Below are positions 10,413 to 20,448 of a stretch of 64,000 bases of DNA, in pieces (within the stretch, counting starts at the first letter, position 1; each line of letters starts with the position of its first letter). The notes beneath the pieces are model-generated. The model made no database searches and was not told where the DNA came from. It worked only from the letters and a program-made list of their open reading frames with translations. Made by a program: the position numbers and the translations under genes. Origin of the DNA: an uncultured Kangiella sp. GTDB lineage: Bacteria; Pseudomonadota; Gammaproteobacteria; Enterobacterales; Kangiellaceae. The DNA lies in contig CATNCP010000001.1 of NCBI GenBank assembly GCA_950096615.1, forward strand, positions 1 to 64,000, read 5' to 3'.

Positions 10413-11729
10413 TCAAGCAGAGCCTTTGCGACTTTTAGTAGCGAGAAAAGCATACTCAGTAATTGAAACCAATGCTATACCAGCAAATGTCACCCAAATG
10501 ATAAGCATGTCTGTCTGCCACTTAATCCAGCAAAAAGCTAACAAAACAATGAAGTCTAAAATAATGGCTGCTGTTGGTATGAAAACGTTAAGCTTGGCTT
10601 TTTCTCTCAAGTGCTTAATGGCACCGAAGTGTATTGCCATGTCCATAACTAAATAAAAAATCGCACCTATGGATGCAATCCTCGATAAATCGAAAAATAT
10701 GGTTAGTAAGATAGCTAGAACAACTATGTAGACTACTGAATGTTTCTGAATAGAGCCTGGCATCCCAAAGTGGCTATGCGGGACCAGCTCCATTTTTGTT
10801 AGCATCGTTAACATGCGTGAAACCGCGAAGATACTAGCTATAACGCCTGACACGGTCGCTATAATAGCGAATATAACGGTAATGGTCAGTCCGCTTTGTC
10901 CGAATGCCGGCCGAGATGCTTCTGCTAAAGCGTAGTCTTTGGCTTCAATAATTTGTGCAGTACTAAGATTTCCCATAACGGCAAACGTTGTCAATAAATA
11001 GACAACTAAGCAGATCGCTAGAGAAATAACAATTGAGCGACCAATATTAACTTTAGGTTTTGTAATCTCGTCACCACTGTTGGTAATAGTTGTAAAACCT
11101 TTGAAAGCTAAAATGCTTAACGCAACAGCGGCAATAAATTTAACGAGTTCCGTAGAACTGTTAGCGCTATCTCCCTCCGTGATATTTATCTCAGTGAAGT
11201 CAAAACCAAAAGCCCACAAGCCGCCAAGAGATAACAGTAATAACCCAAGGGTTTTGAAGAAGGCCATTATGATGGATAGACGCTCAATATACTTATTACC
11301 AATGACATTAATAATGAAGGCGAACACTAGTAACAGGGTACCAAGCACCGGTGCGCCCCACTCACCTAAACTCTTAAGCTCAAATAACTGCAATGTATAG
11401 GAGCCGAACGTTCTAGCTACAAGACTCTGGTTTATAACCATAGATAGCAGCATTAGTAATGCAAAAACAGCTGTAGGTAGTGTTTTGCCATAGGCTTCTT
11501 TTAAGAACATTGCAACACCGCCTGATGACGGATGGACCTGAGAAAGTTTTATATAAGTATAGGCACTAAAAGCTGAAACTATTGCGCCAAACACAAATGC
11601 AATAGGGAAATAAGAACCAGCAAGCTCAGCAATTTGACCGGTTAAGGCTAAAATTCCCGCTCCGATCATAACGCCGGTACCCATAGAAATAGACCCCAAA
11701 AGGCTTAATTTTGAATTAGAATTGCTCAT
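10413..11729 (-). CDS. APC-family amino-acid permease
   Basis: 438 aa, about 12 TM segments; GTGVMIGAGILALTGQIAELAGSYFPIAF. Confidence 0.88.
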   Translation of the reverse strand: MSNSNSKLSLLGSISMGTGVMIGAGILALTGQIAELAGSYFPIAFVFGAIVSAFSAYTYIKLSQVHPSSGGVAMFLKEAYGKTLPTAVFALLMLLSMVINQSLVARTFGSYTLQLFELKSLGEWGAPVLGTLLLVFAFIINVIGNKYIERLSIIMAFFKTLGLLLLSLGGLWAFGFDFTEINITEGDSANSSTELVKFIAAVALSILAFKGFTTITNSGDEITKPKVNIGRSIVISLAICLVVYLLTTFAVMGNLSTAQIIEAKDYALAEASRPAFGQSGLTITVIFAIIATVSGVIASIFAVSRMLTMLTKMELVPHSHFGMPGSIQKHSVVYIVVLAILLTIFFDLSRIASIGAIFYLVMDMAIHFGAIKHLREKAKLNVFIPTAAIILDFIVLLAFCWIKWQTDMLIIWVTFAGIALVSITEYAFLATKSRKGSA

Positions 11730-11765
11730 ACTCCCCTCCTTATGATTGATGAAATAGATTAATTT

Positions 11766-12233
11766 TTAAGACCAGTGAATTCTAATAATTTTCCAGCCAC
11801 CCTTGGCTTTCTTAAGAATTAAAGTTTCCACAGTAACTTTATTGAAATCTTTATTCTTATATTTCCCAGTCATTTTTGAACGTGAACTCGATACAGCGAT
11901 ATCACCATGAATCATGATATTTCGCTCAAGCAGCTCAGTGGCCATATTTTTAAGAAACTTCATGTCAGATTTCATGTGGTGGCTGGCGTACTCTTCAAGC
12001 GAACGCTCTGCCCCGCTTCCTTCGAAAATTAGCACATCATCCGCCAATATAGACCTTATTGTCGCTTCATCTGAGCTACGCAAAGCTGTATGAAGCTCGG
12101 CAACAATTTCACCTACTTCAGTTTCAGTGTTGACCATCATTTGATTAGATTTATCTTCTTTTTTGCCATGCGCAAAACTTGAAGTAGTGAGCCCCGTGAT
12201 TAATATGAATAATAATATTCTGCTTAGTTTCAT
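11766..12233 (-). CDS. Exported SnoaL/NTF2-like (DUF4440-type) protein
   Basis: 155 aa with signal peptide; LHTALRSSDEATIRSILADDVLIFEGSG...GGWKIIRIHWS. Confidence 0.7.
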   Translation of the reverse strand: MKLSRILLFILITGLTTSSFAHGKKEDKSNQMMVNTETEVGEIVAELHTALRSSDEATIRSILADDVLIFEGSGAERSLEEYASHHMKSDMKFLKNMATELLERNIMIHGDIAVSSSRSKMTGKYKNKDFNKVTVETLILKKAKGGWKIIRIHWS

Positions 12234-12241
12234 GTTTTCTC

Positions 12242-13117
12242 CTAGTGATTAATACCGACAACTGTGGTTAGAATTGCGGTTATAAGCAGTACGCCATAAC
12301 CAATAATGTTTTCTCTTTTAATCGATCGCGCTACTTTGTTTTTATTTATTTCACCTTTCTTTAGCTTTTCAGCTAAATGAAATTTATGGTAAGCCGCTAA
12401 GCCAAACATTGTGACCACCAAAATCACCTTTGATGCCAAAGCTATTAAGTATTCAGTAGAGTCTTGGTTGTTGTCGAGAATGATTAGTTTATAGGTCAGG
12501 GACAAACCAGCAATGAGTAATAGAGCAACAATTCCGATCCCGATCTTTGAGTATTGCTCCAGTGTTTGATTGACTTGTTTCGAAGCAACATCTTGGACTA
12601 GTTTATAAAGGGGTTGCAATGATCCAATCCAAGCCAAAGCGACAAATATGTGTAAGATTAAAGTTCCTTGCCAGTACCATGCTAAGTTCGAAATATGCCC
12701 AACAGTAGTAAAAGACCACAGAACGACCACAATCGCAGGCATAAGCAATAACGTTGTTACCGACCAGTGTGAGCCTAGTAATATTTTATTTAAAGCACTC
12801 CATACTACTGCAAAATAGACTAATCCAAGAGCTCTGAAAATTAGCAGATCTCCATTTCCGGTGGTATAAAGCAACTTCACTATATCTACATCAAACATAC
12901 CAAGCAGGCCAGATTGAGAAAATGCTCCGACTTGCAATAAAAAGTAACTAGCTGTACTGGCCGCACCGATTAGTGACATCAAACTGATAAATTTATGACG
13001 CTTAAGCGCAGGGCGATATAGGAACACAAACAACAGTGTTCCTAGCGCCACAGAGACTCCAATATAAGATCCAAGCTTGAATAGTGTGGATGTTAATGTC
13101 CACATATCTAATGTCAT
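12242..13117 (-). CDS. copD: CopD-family copper-resistance membrane protein
   Basis: 291 aa multi-TM protein directly following copC. Confidence 0.8.
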   Translation of the reverse strand: MTLDMWTLTSTLFKLGSYIGVSVALGTLLFVFLYRPALKRHKFISLMSLIGAASTASYFLLQVGAFSQSGLLGMFDVDIVKLLYTTGNGDLLIFRALGLVYFAVVWSALNKILLGSHWSVTTLLLMPAIVVVLWSFTTVGHISNLAWYWQGTLILHIFVALAWIGSLQPLYKLVQDVASKQVNQTLEQYSKIGIGIVALLLIAGLSLTYKLIILDNNQDSTEYLIALASKVILVVTMFGLAAYHKFHLAEKLKKGEINKNKVARSIKRENIIGYGVLLITAILTTVVGINH

Positions 13118-13483
13118 CTACAGCTCCTTTGAGCTCAACACTTCAAATGACAAGCTACTATTCATTTTATGAGAGTCTGCTCCCATGATGCCCCACTCAG
13201 CTTTGTACTTACCTGGTTTAAGCTCAGGAACTGGAATCACAAATTCGGCAGTTGGTGCATAAGTAAGTTTGTAATCTAAGCTAACTTCTCCACCATCGGT
13301 GTGGCTTAACTTAATGCTTACTAGACGAACGTTTTTGGAGTAGCTGATTGTCAATGAGCTAGGGCTTGATTCTAGAGTCTCACCAGAAGCCGGTGAGGTC
13401 TTAACAACTTTGACATGAGCGGAAGCTATATTGAAGATAGCAACAAACCCTAAAACGAATACAGTGTAAATAAAATTTTTCAT
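13118..13483 (-). CDS. copC: CopC-domain periplasmic copper-resistance protein
   Basis: 121 aa; signal peptide, AHVKVVKTSPASGETLESSPSSLTISYSKNV...WGIMGADSHKMNSSLSFEV. Confidence 0.88.
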   Translation of the reverse strand: MKNFIYTVFVLGFVAIFNIASAHVKVVKTSPASGETLESSPSSLTISYSKNVRLVSIKLSHTDGGEVSLDYKLTYAPTAEFVIPVPELKPGKYKAEWGIMGADSHKMNSSLSFEVLSSKEL

Positions 13484-13492
13484 AATAGACCT

Positions 13493-16400
13493 TTAAAGAT
13501 TAAGTGATTTCTTTTTCCACAAATAGAAAATTGCCGGAATGACTATCAGAGTTAGTATGACGGCACTTGCCATACCACCGACCATCGGTGCAGCAATTCG
13601 ACTCATAACTTCTGAGCCTGTACCTGTGCCGTATAAAATCGGTAATAAACCTAAGATGATTGATAATGCTGTCATCATCACTGGACGTACACGCTGCCCT
13701 GCTCCCTTGTTAACGACTTCTTTCAGCTGCAACAAATCAGGCGAGCGGTTGCTCTGTTGGCACCTATCAAGCATTTCTTGATAGGCTTGATTTAAATACA
13801 CCAACATAATGACACCTATTTCCACAGCAACCCCGGCCAAGGCGATAAATCCAACCCCGACTGCAACGGAGAAATTAAAACCTTGTAAATACATCAGCCA
13901 GATGCTGCCGACCATTGCTAACGGTAAGGTGCCCATGATGATGGCGACTTCTGCAAACCGTTTAAAGTTTAAGAAAAGTAATAACACGATAATGGCTAAC
14001 GTCAGTGGTATGACATAGCTCAACTTTTCTTTGGCTCGCAACATATACTCATACTGACCGGACCAATTAATCGCATACCCTGCTGGCAGGTCGAGTTGCT
14101 CTGAAACAACTTGCTGGGCATTTTCGACATAAGAGCCAAGATCGACATTGTCGATATCAACAAGCGTCCAACCATTTAATCGAGCATTCTCACTTTTAAT
14201 ACCAGGCGGTCCATCTTTTATCGCAATATCAGCGACATCACCGAGCGCTACACGCTGTTTATCAGCAGTAACGATGGGGAGCTCTGCCAATTTTTCAGGA
14301 GAGTTTCGATACTCCTGCGGGTAACGAACGTTAATTGGATATCGTTCAAGTCCCTCGACAGAATAGGAAACATTCATGCCGCCGATGGCCGCACCGATAA
14401 CACCTTGTATTTGCTGAATGCTTAAACCAAATCTAGCAGCTTTAACGCGATCAATATCAATATCGATATATCGCCCACCAGCCACGCGCTCCGAATAGAC
14501 AGAGCTTGTGCCAGGAACCTTTTTTAGAATCGTTTCTAGCTGCTTACCAATATCTTCGATCTTGGATAAGTCTGGGCCAGATACCTTGATACCGACAGGA
14601 GTTTTAATACCTGTCGCCAACATATCAATACGAGTCTTAATCGGCATAACCCAAGCATTCGTTAGTCCAGGAAACTTTACCAATGCATTCAGTTCGTCCT
14701 TGATCGATTCAGTGGTAACGCCCTCTCTCCACTCGGACTTCGGCTTAAACTGAATAAAGGTCTCGATCATGGTTAAAGGTGCTGGATCAGTTGCAGTTTC
14801 AGCGCGACCAATTTTACCGAATACTGTATCGACTTCCGGAAGCGTCTTAATCAATCGATCGGTTTTATGCAGAATTTCCCTAGCCTCACCCACAGATAAG
14901 CTTGGGTAAGTTGTTGGCATGTACATCAAGTCACCCTCATCCAGCGGAGGAATAAACTCGGTTCCGATTTTATTGGCTGGCCATAAACCGATCGCTAATA
15001 TAACCGTTGCACCTAAAAGAATACTCTTAGGATAAGCCAGTGCTGTGCGCAACACGGGTTTATAGATATACGTTAGAATTCGGTTTACTGGATTTTCGTG
15101 CTCTGCTTTAACTTTACCTCTAACGAAATATCCCATTAGGACCGGCACTAGCGTGATGGCTAATGCAGCAGACGCTGCCATGGCATAAGTTTTAGTGAAA
15201 GCCAGCGGTGAGAACATCCTCCCCTCTTGGGCTTCTAAAGTGAAAACGGGAACAAAGCTGACCGTAATAATCAATAAACTAAAGAATAGCGCTGGGCCGA
15301 CTTCTTTGGCCGAGTTATAGACCACTTCCCATCGATTTTTTTTCGTTAACGGTGTTCGCTCCATGTGTTTGTGCATGTTTTCAATCATCACAATAGCGCC
15401 ATCAATCATCGCACCGATAGCGATGGCGATCCCGCCAAGCGACATGATATTGGCGTTTAATCCTTGCATCTTCATGATGATAAATGCCGCTAGAATACCG
15501 ATCGGTAAACTGATGATCGCCACAAGGGAGGAGCGAATGTGAAACAGAAATAAAATACAAACCAATGCAACGACCGCGAACTCTTCCAGTAACTTAAACC
15601 AAAGATTGCTCACAGCATCTTGAATCAAGCCGGAACGGTCGTATACCGTTACGATTTCGACGCCTTCCGGCAGACCTTTTTTGAGATCTTTTAGCTTAGC
15701 CTTAACACCATCAATGGTCGCTTGAGCATTTTCGCCATAGCGCATAACGACGATGCCACCAACGACTTCACCCTGCCCGTTCAAATCTGCCACGCCACGT
15801 CGCATTTGTGGGCCAGTAGTAATCTCAGCAACTTCACCTAACAATAGCGGAGTACCTTTAACGTTAGTACCCAGTGGAATATTTTTAAGGTCGTTAGAGC
15901 TATCGATATAACCACTTGCCCTGACCATATATTCGGCCTCTGCTAATTCAACCACTGAAGCGCCAACTTCTTGGTTACCCTGCTGTATGGCCACCTTGAT
16001 CATCTCAAGCGGTATATTCAATGCTTTCAGTTTCTCGGGATCGACTTTGACTTGGTACTGTTTAACCATGCCGCCAACAGGCGCAACTTCTGACACACCG
16101 GACACTGTCTGCAGCTCATACTTTAAAAACCAATCCTGGATTGATCTCAGCTCACTTAAATCATGCTGGCCTGTTTTATCAACTAATGCATATAAATATA
16201 CCCAGCCTACACCAGTCGCATCAGGACCAAGCTGTGGTTTTGCAGTATCTGGTAAGCTGGGGGCAACTTGACTTAAATACTCCAAAACACGACTTCTTGC
16301 CCAGTATAAATCGGTATCATCATCAAAAATCACATACACATAAGAGTCACCAAAAAATGAAAATCCTCGAACGGTTTGCGCTCCCGGGACCGATAACATG

Positions 16401-16615
16401 GCGGTAGTTAAAGGATATGTCACCTGATCTTCAACGACTTGCGGTGCCTGCCCAGGATAGTTGGTTTTAATGATAACCTGGACATCCGATAAATCAGGCA
16501 AAGCATCTACAGGAGTCTTCTTAAAAGAATAAATGCCAAGTCCAGCGATAATAACTGTTGCCAACAACACCAAAAATCGATTGTTGATGGACCATTTAAT
16601 GGTTTGATTAATCAT
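13493..16615 (-). CDS. cusA: CusA/CzcA-family heavy-metal RND transporter, Cu/Ag type
   Basis: 1040 aa; PVDALPDLSDVQVIIKTNYPGQAPQVVEDQVTYP, AETATDPAPLTMIET and RIDMLATGIKTPVGIKV. Confidence 0.93.
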   Translation of the reverse strand: MINQTIKWSINNRFLVLLATVIIAGLGIYSFKKTPVDALPDLSDVQVIIKTNYPGQAPQVVEDQVTYPLTTAMLSVPGAQTVRGFSFFGDSYVYVIFDDDTDLYWARSRVLEYLSQVAPSLPDTAKPQLGPDATGVGWVYLYALVDKTGQHDLSELRSIQDWFLKYELQTVSGVSEVAPVGGMVKQYQVKVDPEKLKALNIPLEMIKVAIQQGNQEVGASVVELAEAEYMVRASGYIDSSNDLKNIPLGTNVKGTPLLLGEVAEITTGPQMRRGVADLNGQGEVVGGIVVMRYGENAQATIDGVKAKLKDLKKGLPEGVEIVTVYDRSGLIQDAVSNLWFKLLEEFAVVALVCILFLFHIRSSLVAIISLPIGILAAFIIMKMQGLNANIMSLGGIAIAIGAMIDGAIVMIENMHKHMERTPLTKKNRWEVVYNSAKEVGPALFFSLLIITVSFVPVFTLEAQEGRMFSPLAFTKTYAMAASAALAITLVPVLMGYFVRGKVKAEHENPVNRILTYIYKPVLRTALAYPKSILLGATVILAIGLWPANKIGTEFIPPLDEGDLMYMPTTYPSLSVGEAREILHKTDRLIKTLPEVDTVFGKIGRAETATDPAPLTMIETFIQFKPKSEWREGVTTESIKDELNALVKFPGLTNAWVMPIKTRIDMLATGIKTPVGIKVSGPDLSKIEDIGKQLETILKKVPGTSSVYSERVAGGRYIDIDIDRVKAARFGLSIQQIQGVIGAAIGGMNVSYSVEGLERYPINVRYPQEYRNSPEKLAELPIVTADKQRVALGDVADIAIKDGPPGIKSENARLNGWTLVDIDNVDLGSYVENAQQVVSEQLDLPAGYAINWSGQYEYMLRAKEKLSYVIPLTLAIIVLLLFLNFKRFAEVAIIMGTLPLAMVGSIWLMYLQGFNFSVAVGVGFIALAGVAVEIGVIMLVYLNQAYQEMLDRCQQSNRSPDLLQLKEVVNKGAGQRVRPVMMTALSIILGLLPILYGTGTGSEVMSRIAAPMVGGMASAVILTLIVIPAIFYLWKKKSLNL

Positions 16616-18110
16616 GTTGATGCCCCTTCATTTCATCATGGATTTCTGTAATGAAGAAGCCGCTGTCACGTATTTCAAATGTAAACTCTATATCTGCATC
16701 AACAGCAAACTTATCAATGGATACTGAATCGTCCAAGTTGAAATCCATGGTCGTCGGTTCACGGTTCCACTTTTCAATAGGGCCACGTGAAATATTGACC
16801 GTTTGGTTCTCGGCATCAACAGAATTGATGGTTCCTGTGACCTTAGCTGATGGAGGCGCGCTTTCCATTTCGTGACCATCATGACCAGCATCACTGTCAG
16901 TAAAGCGCTTAAAGTCAGACTCTATGCTCGACTCTGAATCAATTAAGAACTGCCCACTCAATACGACCTCATCACCTTCAATCAAACCGTTTAAAATCTC
17001 GATAGAGTCATTAGTGGTTCGCCCGACATCAACACTAACAGACTTGAACTTGCCATCACCCAGAGCAAGTACTACACGATCATTATTTTCGGTACGAATA
17101 ACAGCGTTGTGCGGAACCTGAAGGACTTTCTCATCGGATTGTGTGTTAATTGAAACGTCAGCGAACATATTCGGCTTTAACTTGTGCTCAGCGTTGTCAA
17201 ACTCTAATCTAACTTTTGCTGTTCTGTTACTTGAGTCAACCATCGGATAAATGTAGTCCACCGACCCTGTCCAAACTTTTGAGGGTAGGTAATCCAGCTT
17301 CATCTCAACCTCCTGCCCTACTTTCACATAAGGCAACTGACGCTCGAACAACTCAACGTCCACCCAAACAGTATCTAAGTTGCCGATCGTCATTAATCGG
17401 GTCCCAGGTTTTAAAAATAAACCTTCTCGCACATTAAGGTTATCGATTACACCATCGGACTCTGCATAAAATGTAACGTTTTGCAGGGGTTGTCGGGTTT
17501 GATTGATTTTCTTAAACTCATCATCACTGAAGCTTAGTGATTTTAAGCGCTGCTTAGCGGCACTTAAAAGACTGCGGTTATTACGCTTCTTAGCTAATAA
17601 ATATTCTTGCTGAGCATTGACCAACGCTGGTGAGTAAATCGTATAAAGTGGCTGGCCAGCTTCAATGTATTGTCCGTTGTGGCTAACATATAACTTCTCA
17701 ATCCAACCGTCAGTGCGTGAATGAATATGCGTTAAGGTGTTTTCATCATAAGTGACGTAGCCAACAGTATTTATCTGATCAACCAGTGTTGTTTTCTTCA
17801 CTTCACCTGTTTTAACGCTCAAGTTGTTAACAACATCAGGATGTATTTTAACGGTTCCAGGACTGTCTTCAGCACTACCACCGTCTTTGTATACCGGTAC
17901 TAAATCCATGCCCATTGGAGACTTACCAGGTTTATCGCGGCGATAACTAGCATCCATCGGTGCAACCCAGTACATAGGTTCGTTACTAGCTTTTTCAGCA
18001 GAGCCTGAGTCTTTCTCAGGACTTTTTGATACAAAGGCCCAAACAACGATAGCGCCGAGTACGAAGCCTGCTACACCATAAGTAATCATTCTTGTATTGA
18101 TATTATTCAT
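16608..18110 (-). CDS. cusB: CusB-family adaptor with C-terminal CusF-like domain
   Basis: 500 aa; MYWVAPMDASYRRDKPGKSPMGMDLVPVY, then adaptor core, then KVTGTINSVDAENQTVNISRGPIEKWNREPTTMDF; 8-nt overlaps with both neighbours. Confidence 0.9.
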   Translation of the reverse strand: MNNINTRMITYGVAGFVLGAIVVWAFVSKSPEKDSGSAEKASNEPMYWVAPMDASYRRDKPGKSPMGMDLVPVYKDGGSAEDSPGTVKIHPDVVNNLSVKTGEVKKTTLVDQINTVGYVTYDENTLTHIHSRTDGWIEKLYVSHNGQYIEAGQPLYTIYSPALVNAQQEYLLAKKRNNRSLLSAAKQRLKSLSFSDDEFKKINQTRQPLQNVTFYAESDGVIDNLNVREGLFLKPGTRLMTIGNLDTVWVDVELFERQLPYVKVGQEVEMKLDYLPSKVWTGSVDYIYPMVDSSNRTAKVRLEFDNAEHKLKPNMFADVSINTQSDEKVLQVPHNAVIRTENNDRVVLALGDGKFKSVSVDVGRTTNDSIEILNGLIEGDEVVLSGQFLIDSESSIESDFKRFTDSDAGHDGHEMESAPPSAKVTGTINSVDAENQTVNISRGPIEKWNREPTTMDFNLDDSVSIDKFAVDADIEFTFEIRDSGFFITEIHDEMKGHQHD

Positions 18111-19536
18111 GGCTTTCTCCTGAAGTAGTTGATAGCGAATTATTGTCGATTGTCATTGTTCTATGCTCTTTCGAGACGCTTGATTGGGTGCGGATTTGTG
18201 CCAAAAACTCAGAAGAATTATTGGATTGATAATAATTTGCTCGTAATTTTACTTTTTCAATTTCAACGGCTATATCCAGTACTGTCAGTTGCACATTGAC
18301 CTCATCAATGCGTGCGCGAACTAGCTCTGCAAAATCTGCTTCGTTATTACTATAGGCAGTCATAGAAGCTTGACCCTGCAATTTCACTTGAGGGTAGATA
18401 GAGCTGTTATAAAGCTCCTGACGTTGCTGTAAACGTTCTAGACGAGAAAGTTGGGTATTATAAGCAGCCATTAGCTGATTAAGTAACAGTGCCTTTTCTT
18501 CGCGCTTAGCCTCTTTGTCATAGATAGCAGCTTTAACGTCTTGGTCTTGCTTATTCTCTGTAAATAGCGGAATATCAAAGCTAACCCCCAAGCTAAAAAA
18601 GTCTGGTCGTTCCATACCGTTGGGTGCATCTTCACGGAAGGCATAACTACCGTTAACCATAAACTGAGGCTTATAACCCTGCTCTTGTAGCTCAACCATT
18701 TTCTGCGAAGACTCTATGTTTTGATCGATGGCCTTAACTAGGGGATGTTGCTGTAGGGCATTGGCTTTATTGAGTAAAGTGACGCTTGGCAGAGAGCGAC
18801 TAACAAAATTGACTGAATTAGCCTCGTTATTAATAAAGTAACTTTGTGGCAATTTGACATATTCACCCAGCTGTCGAATTGCAGCATGTAACTGATCTGA
18901 ATAAACGGTCACTTGGTCATCAAGTTTTGCTAACTCTAAGTCCGCACGAATAATTTCCTGTTGACTACTTTTTGATAATGCTGAGGTGTAATTGATCTCT
19001 GCAGCATCGCGTAATTCTTCGAATAAATATTTTTTGTCATTAATCAAAGAAATGCTGTGTTGCGCTTTATAAGCATCTAACCATAAAGCCCCAACCATCA
19101 TGATCAACTGGGTCTTTCGATTGGCCCGTAAATTTGGCTCTACACGCGCTTGTAGTTTCTTAATATCGAGCTTTAACTCTAGAGAGTCGCCTCTAGCAAA
19201 CGCTTGGCTAATCCCTAATTTAAACTGCGTCATCGGCTGACTATTATAACTAAAGTCATCAACAGGCAAGTTCGCAAGATTAATAGATGCTCTTGGATCA
19301 GGCAGACTAGACTGTGACTGAGACTGTGACAGTAATGACTTTTCTTTATATTGACTCTTCTTTAACCAAGGATCATTTTCTATGGCCATGATTAATGTCG
19401 ATTCAAGAGTGTATCCGTAGCCATTAGCTTCAGCTTCAGTTTCAGTTTCAGCTTTAGATTCTGTTTCCGCACTAGCACTCGGGCCAAACTGTAAAACAGC
19501 TATTGTTAATAATATTGTACGTTTAAGGGTACTCAT
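18103..19536 (-). CDS. cusC: TolC/CusC-like outer-membrane efflux protein
   Basis: 477 aa; signal peptide, LPDPRASINLANLPVDDFSYNSQPMTQFKLGISQAF; upstream of cusB. Confidence 0.85.
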   Translation of the reverse strand: MSTLKRTILLTIAVLQFGPSASAETESKAETETEAEANGYGYTLESTLIMAIENDPWLKKSQYKEKSLLSQSQSQSSLPDPRASINLANLPVDDFSYNSQPMTQFKLGISQAFARGDSLELKLDIKKLQARVEPNLRANRKTQLIMMVGALWLDAYKAQHSISLINDKKYLFEELRDAAEINYTSALSKSSQQEIIRADLELAKLDDQVTVYSDQLHAAIRQLGEYVKLPQSYFINNEANSVNFVSRSLPSVTLLNKANALQQHPLVKAIDQNIESSQKMVELQEQGYKPQFMVNGSYAFREDAPNGMERPDFFSLGVSFDIPLFTENKQDQDVKAAIYDKEAKREEKALLLNQLMAAYNTQLSRLERLQQRQELYNSSIYPQVKLQGQASMTAYSNNEADFAELVRARIDEVNVQLTVLDIAVEIEKVKLRANYYQSNNSSEFLAQIRTQSSVSKEHRTMTIDNNSLSTTSGESHE

Positions 19537-19691
19537 AACCTTTCTCTAATAAATGAACATTATTCTGACGTACATGGACGTCGATCGAGATTTAGGTTGA
19601 GCTATTTATAACTACTTAAAACCGTTTTAAAACAGATAAAACAAAGAGATATAAACACTCACCAACTTCAGATGGATAGATCTATCCTGTG

Positions 19692-20069
19692 TTAACTGAA
19701 AATTGGTGGCTTATAGAGGGAGTCTAACTCGAAAGAGTGGAAGCTTAGCTTGTAAACATTTACAAGACCGGACTGGTTAAATAATTCAGAACGACTAACG
19801 AAAGAGTTCAGCATTAAAGCAACACATGAAGCCATATCGCAGCCCGCAGACATATCACAGCAAGGCATGGTTTGCATTGCTGAACCTTCTGTCATCATCG
19901 ATTGATGCTCGCTAACGTCAGAAAGGTCATGCTGCATATTGTGTTGCATGTTGTTAGTGATTTTATTTGAAACTTCAGACATATCACAATGTTGATTAAA
20001 GGCCGCAAGCTGACCCGCTACAGAGAGTAGCGTAAACAGAACTATTATGCGGACGAGTTTGAAGCTCAT
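19692..20069 (-). CDS. Met/His/Cys-rich secreted protein of unknown function
   Basis: 125 aa; signal peptide, HCDMSEV...MQHNMQHDLSDVSEHQSMMTEGSAMQTMPCCDMSAGCDMASC; first gene of the cus-like cluster. Confidence 0.65.
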   Translation of the reverse strand: MSFKLVRIIVLFTLLSVAGQLAAFNQHCDMSEVSNKITNNMQHNMQHDLSDVSEHQSMMTEGSAMQTMPCCDMSAGCDMASCVALMLNSFVSRSELFNQSGLVNVYKLSFHSFELDSLYKPPIFS

Positions 20070-20448
20070 AATTTAACCAAATGTAATAATTAAATTGATT
20101 GTATTTCAATCGGGTGTTTTAGGCAAATCAAAAGTCAACCATTTACGTAGATTTACAGTGCATTTTTGTTTCCACAAAATCCGTTAATAAGCTTGTGGAT
20201 AAAGCAATTCTCACCTTAAAGCATAGGCTTTCAGCCGATTTGTTGATTTTTTGACTAGCTTACTTTCTATACTTATATTTTAAGAGGATATCGAGTTTAC
20301 AATGTTTTCCCAGCAAAAATTTGGATCTATACCTGTAATAACTATCAGCCTATAAAGACATATTATATCCGGTATTTAGTACGGCTATTTGTATACGCAT
20401 GGAATTACTGCTAACTTTTCCTATACGTTCATGAATCAAGTAAATGCT

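Noticed and set aside
19550-19600. GACGT-ACATGG-ACGTC dyad upstream of cusC
   Set aside because: Only 5-bp arms and no known consensus match
20097-20111. GATTG-TATTT-CAATC dyad upstream of the Met/His/Cys-rich gene as a copper-regulator site
   Set aside because: Short and does not match CueR or CusR/CopR consensus; insufficient support
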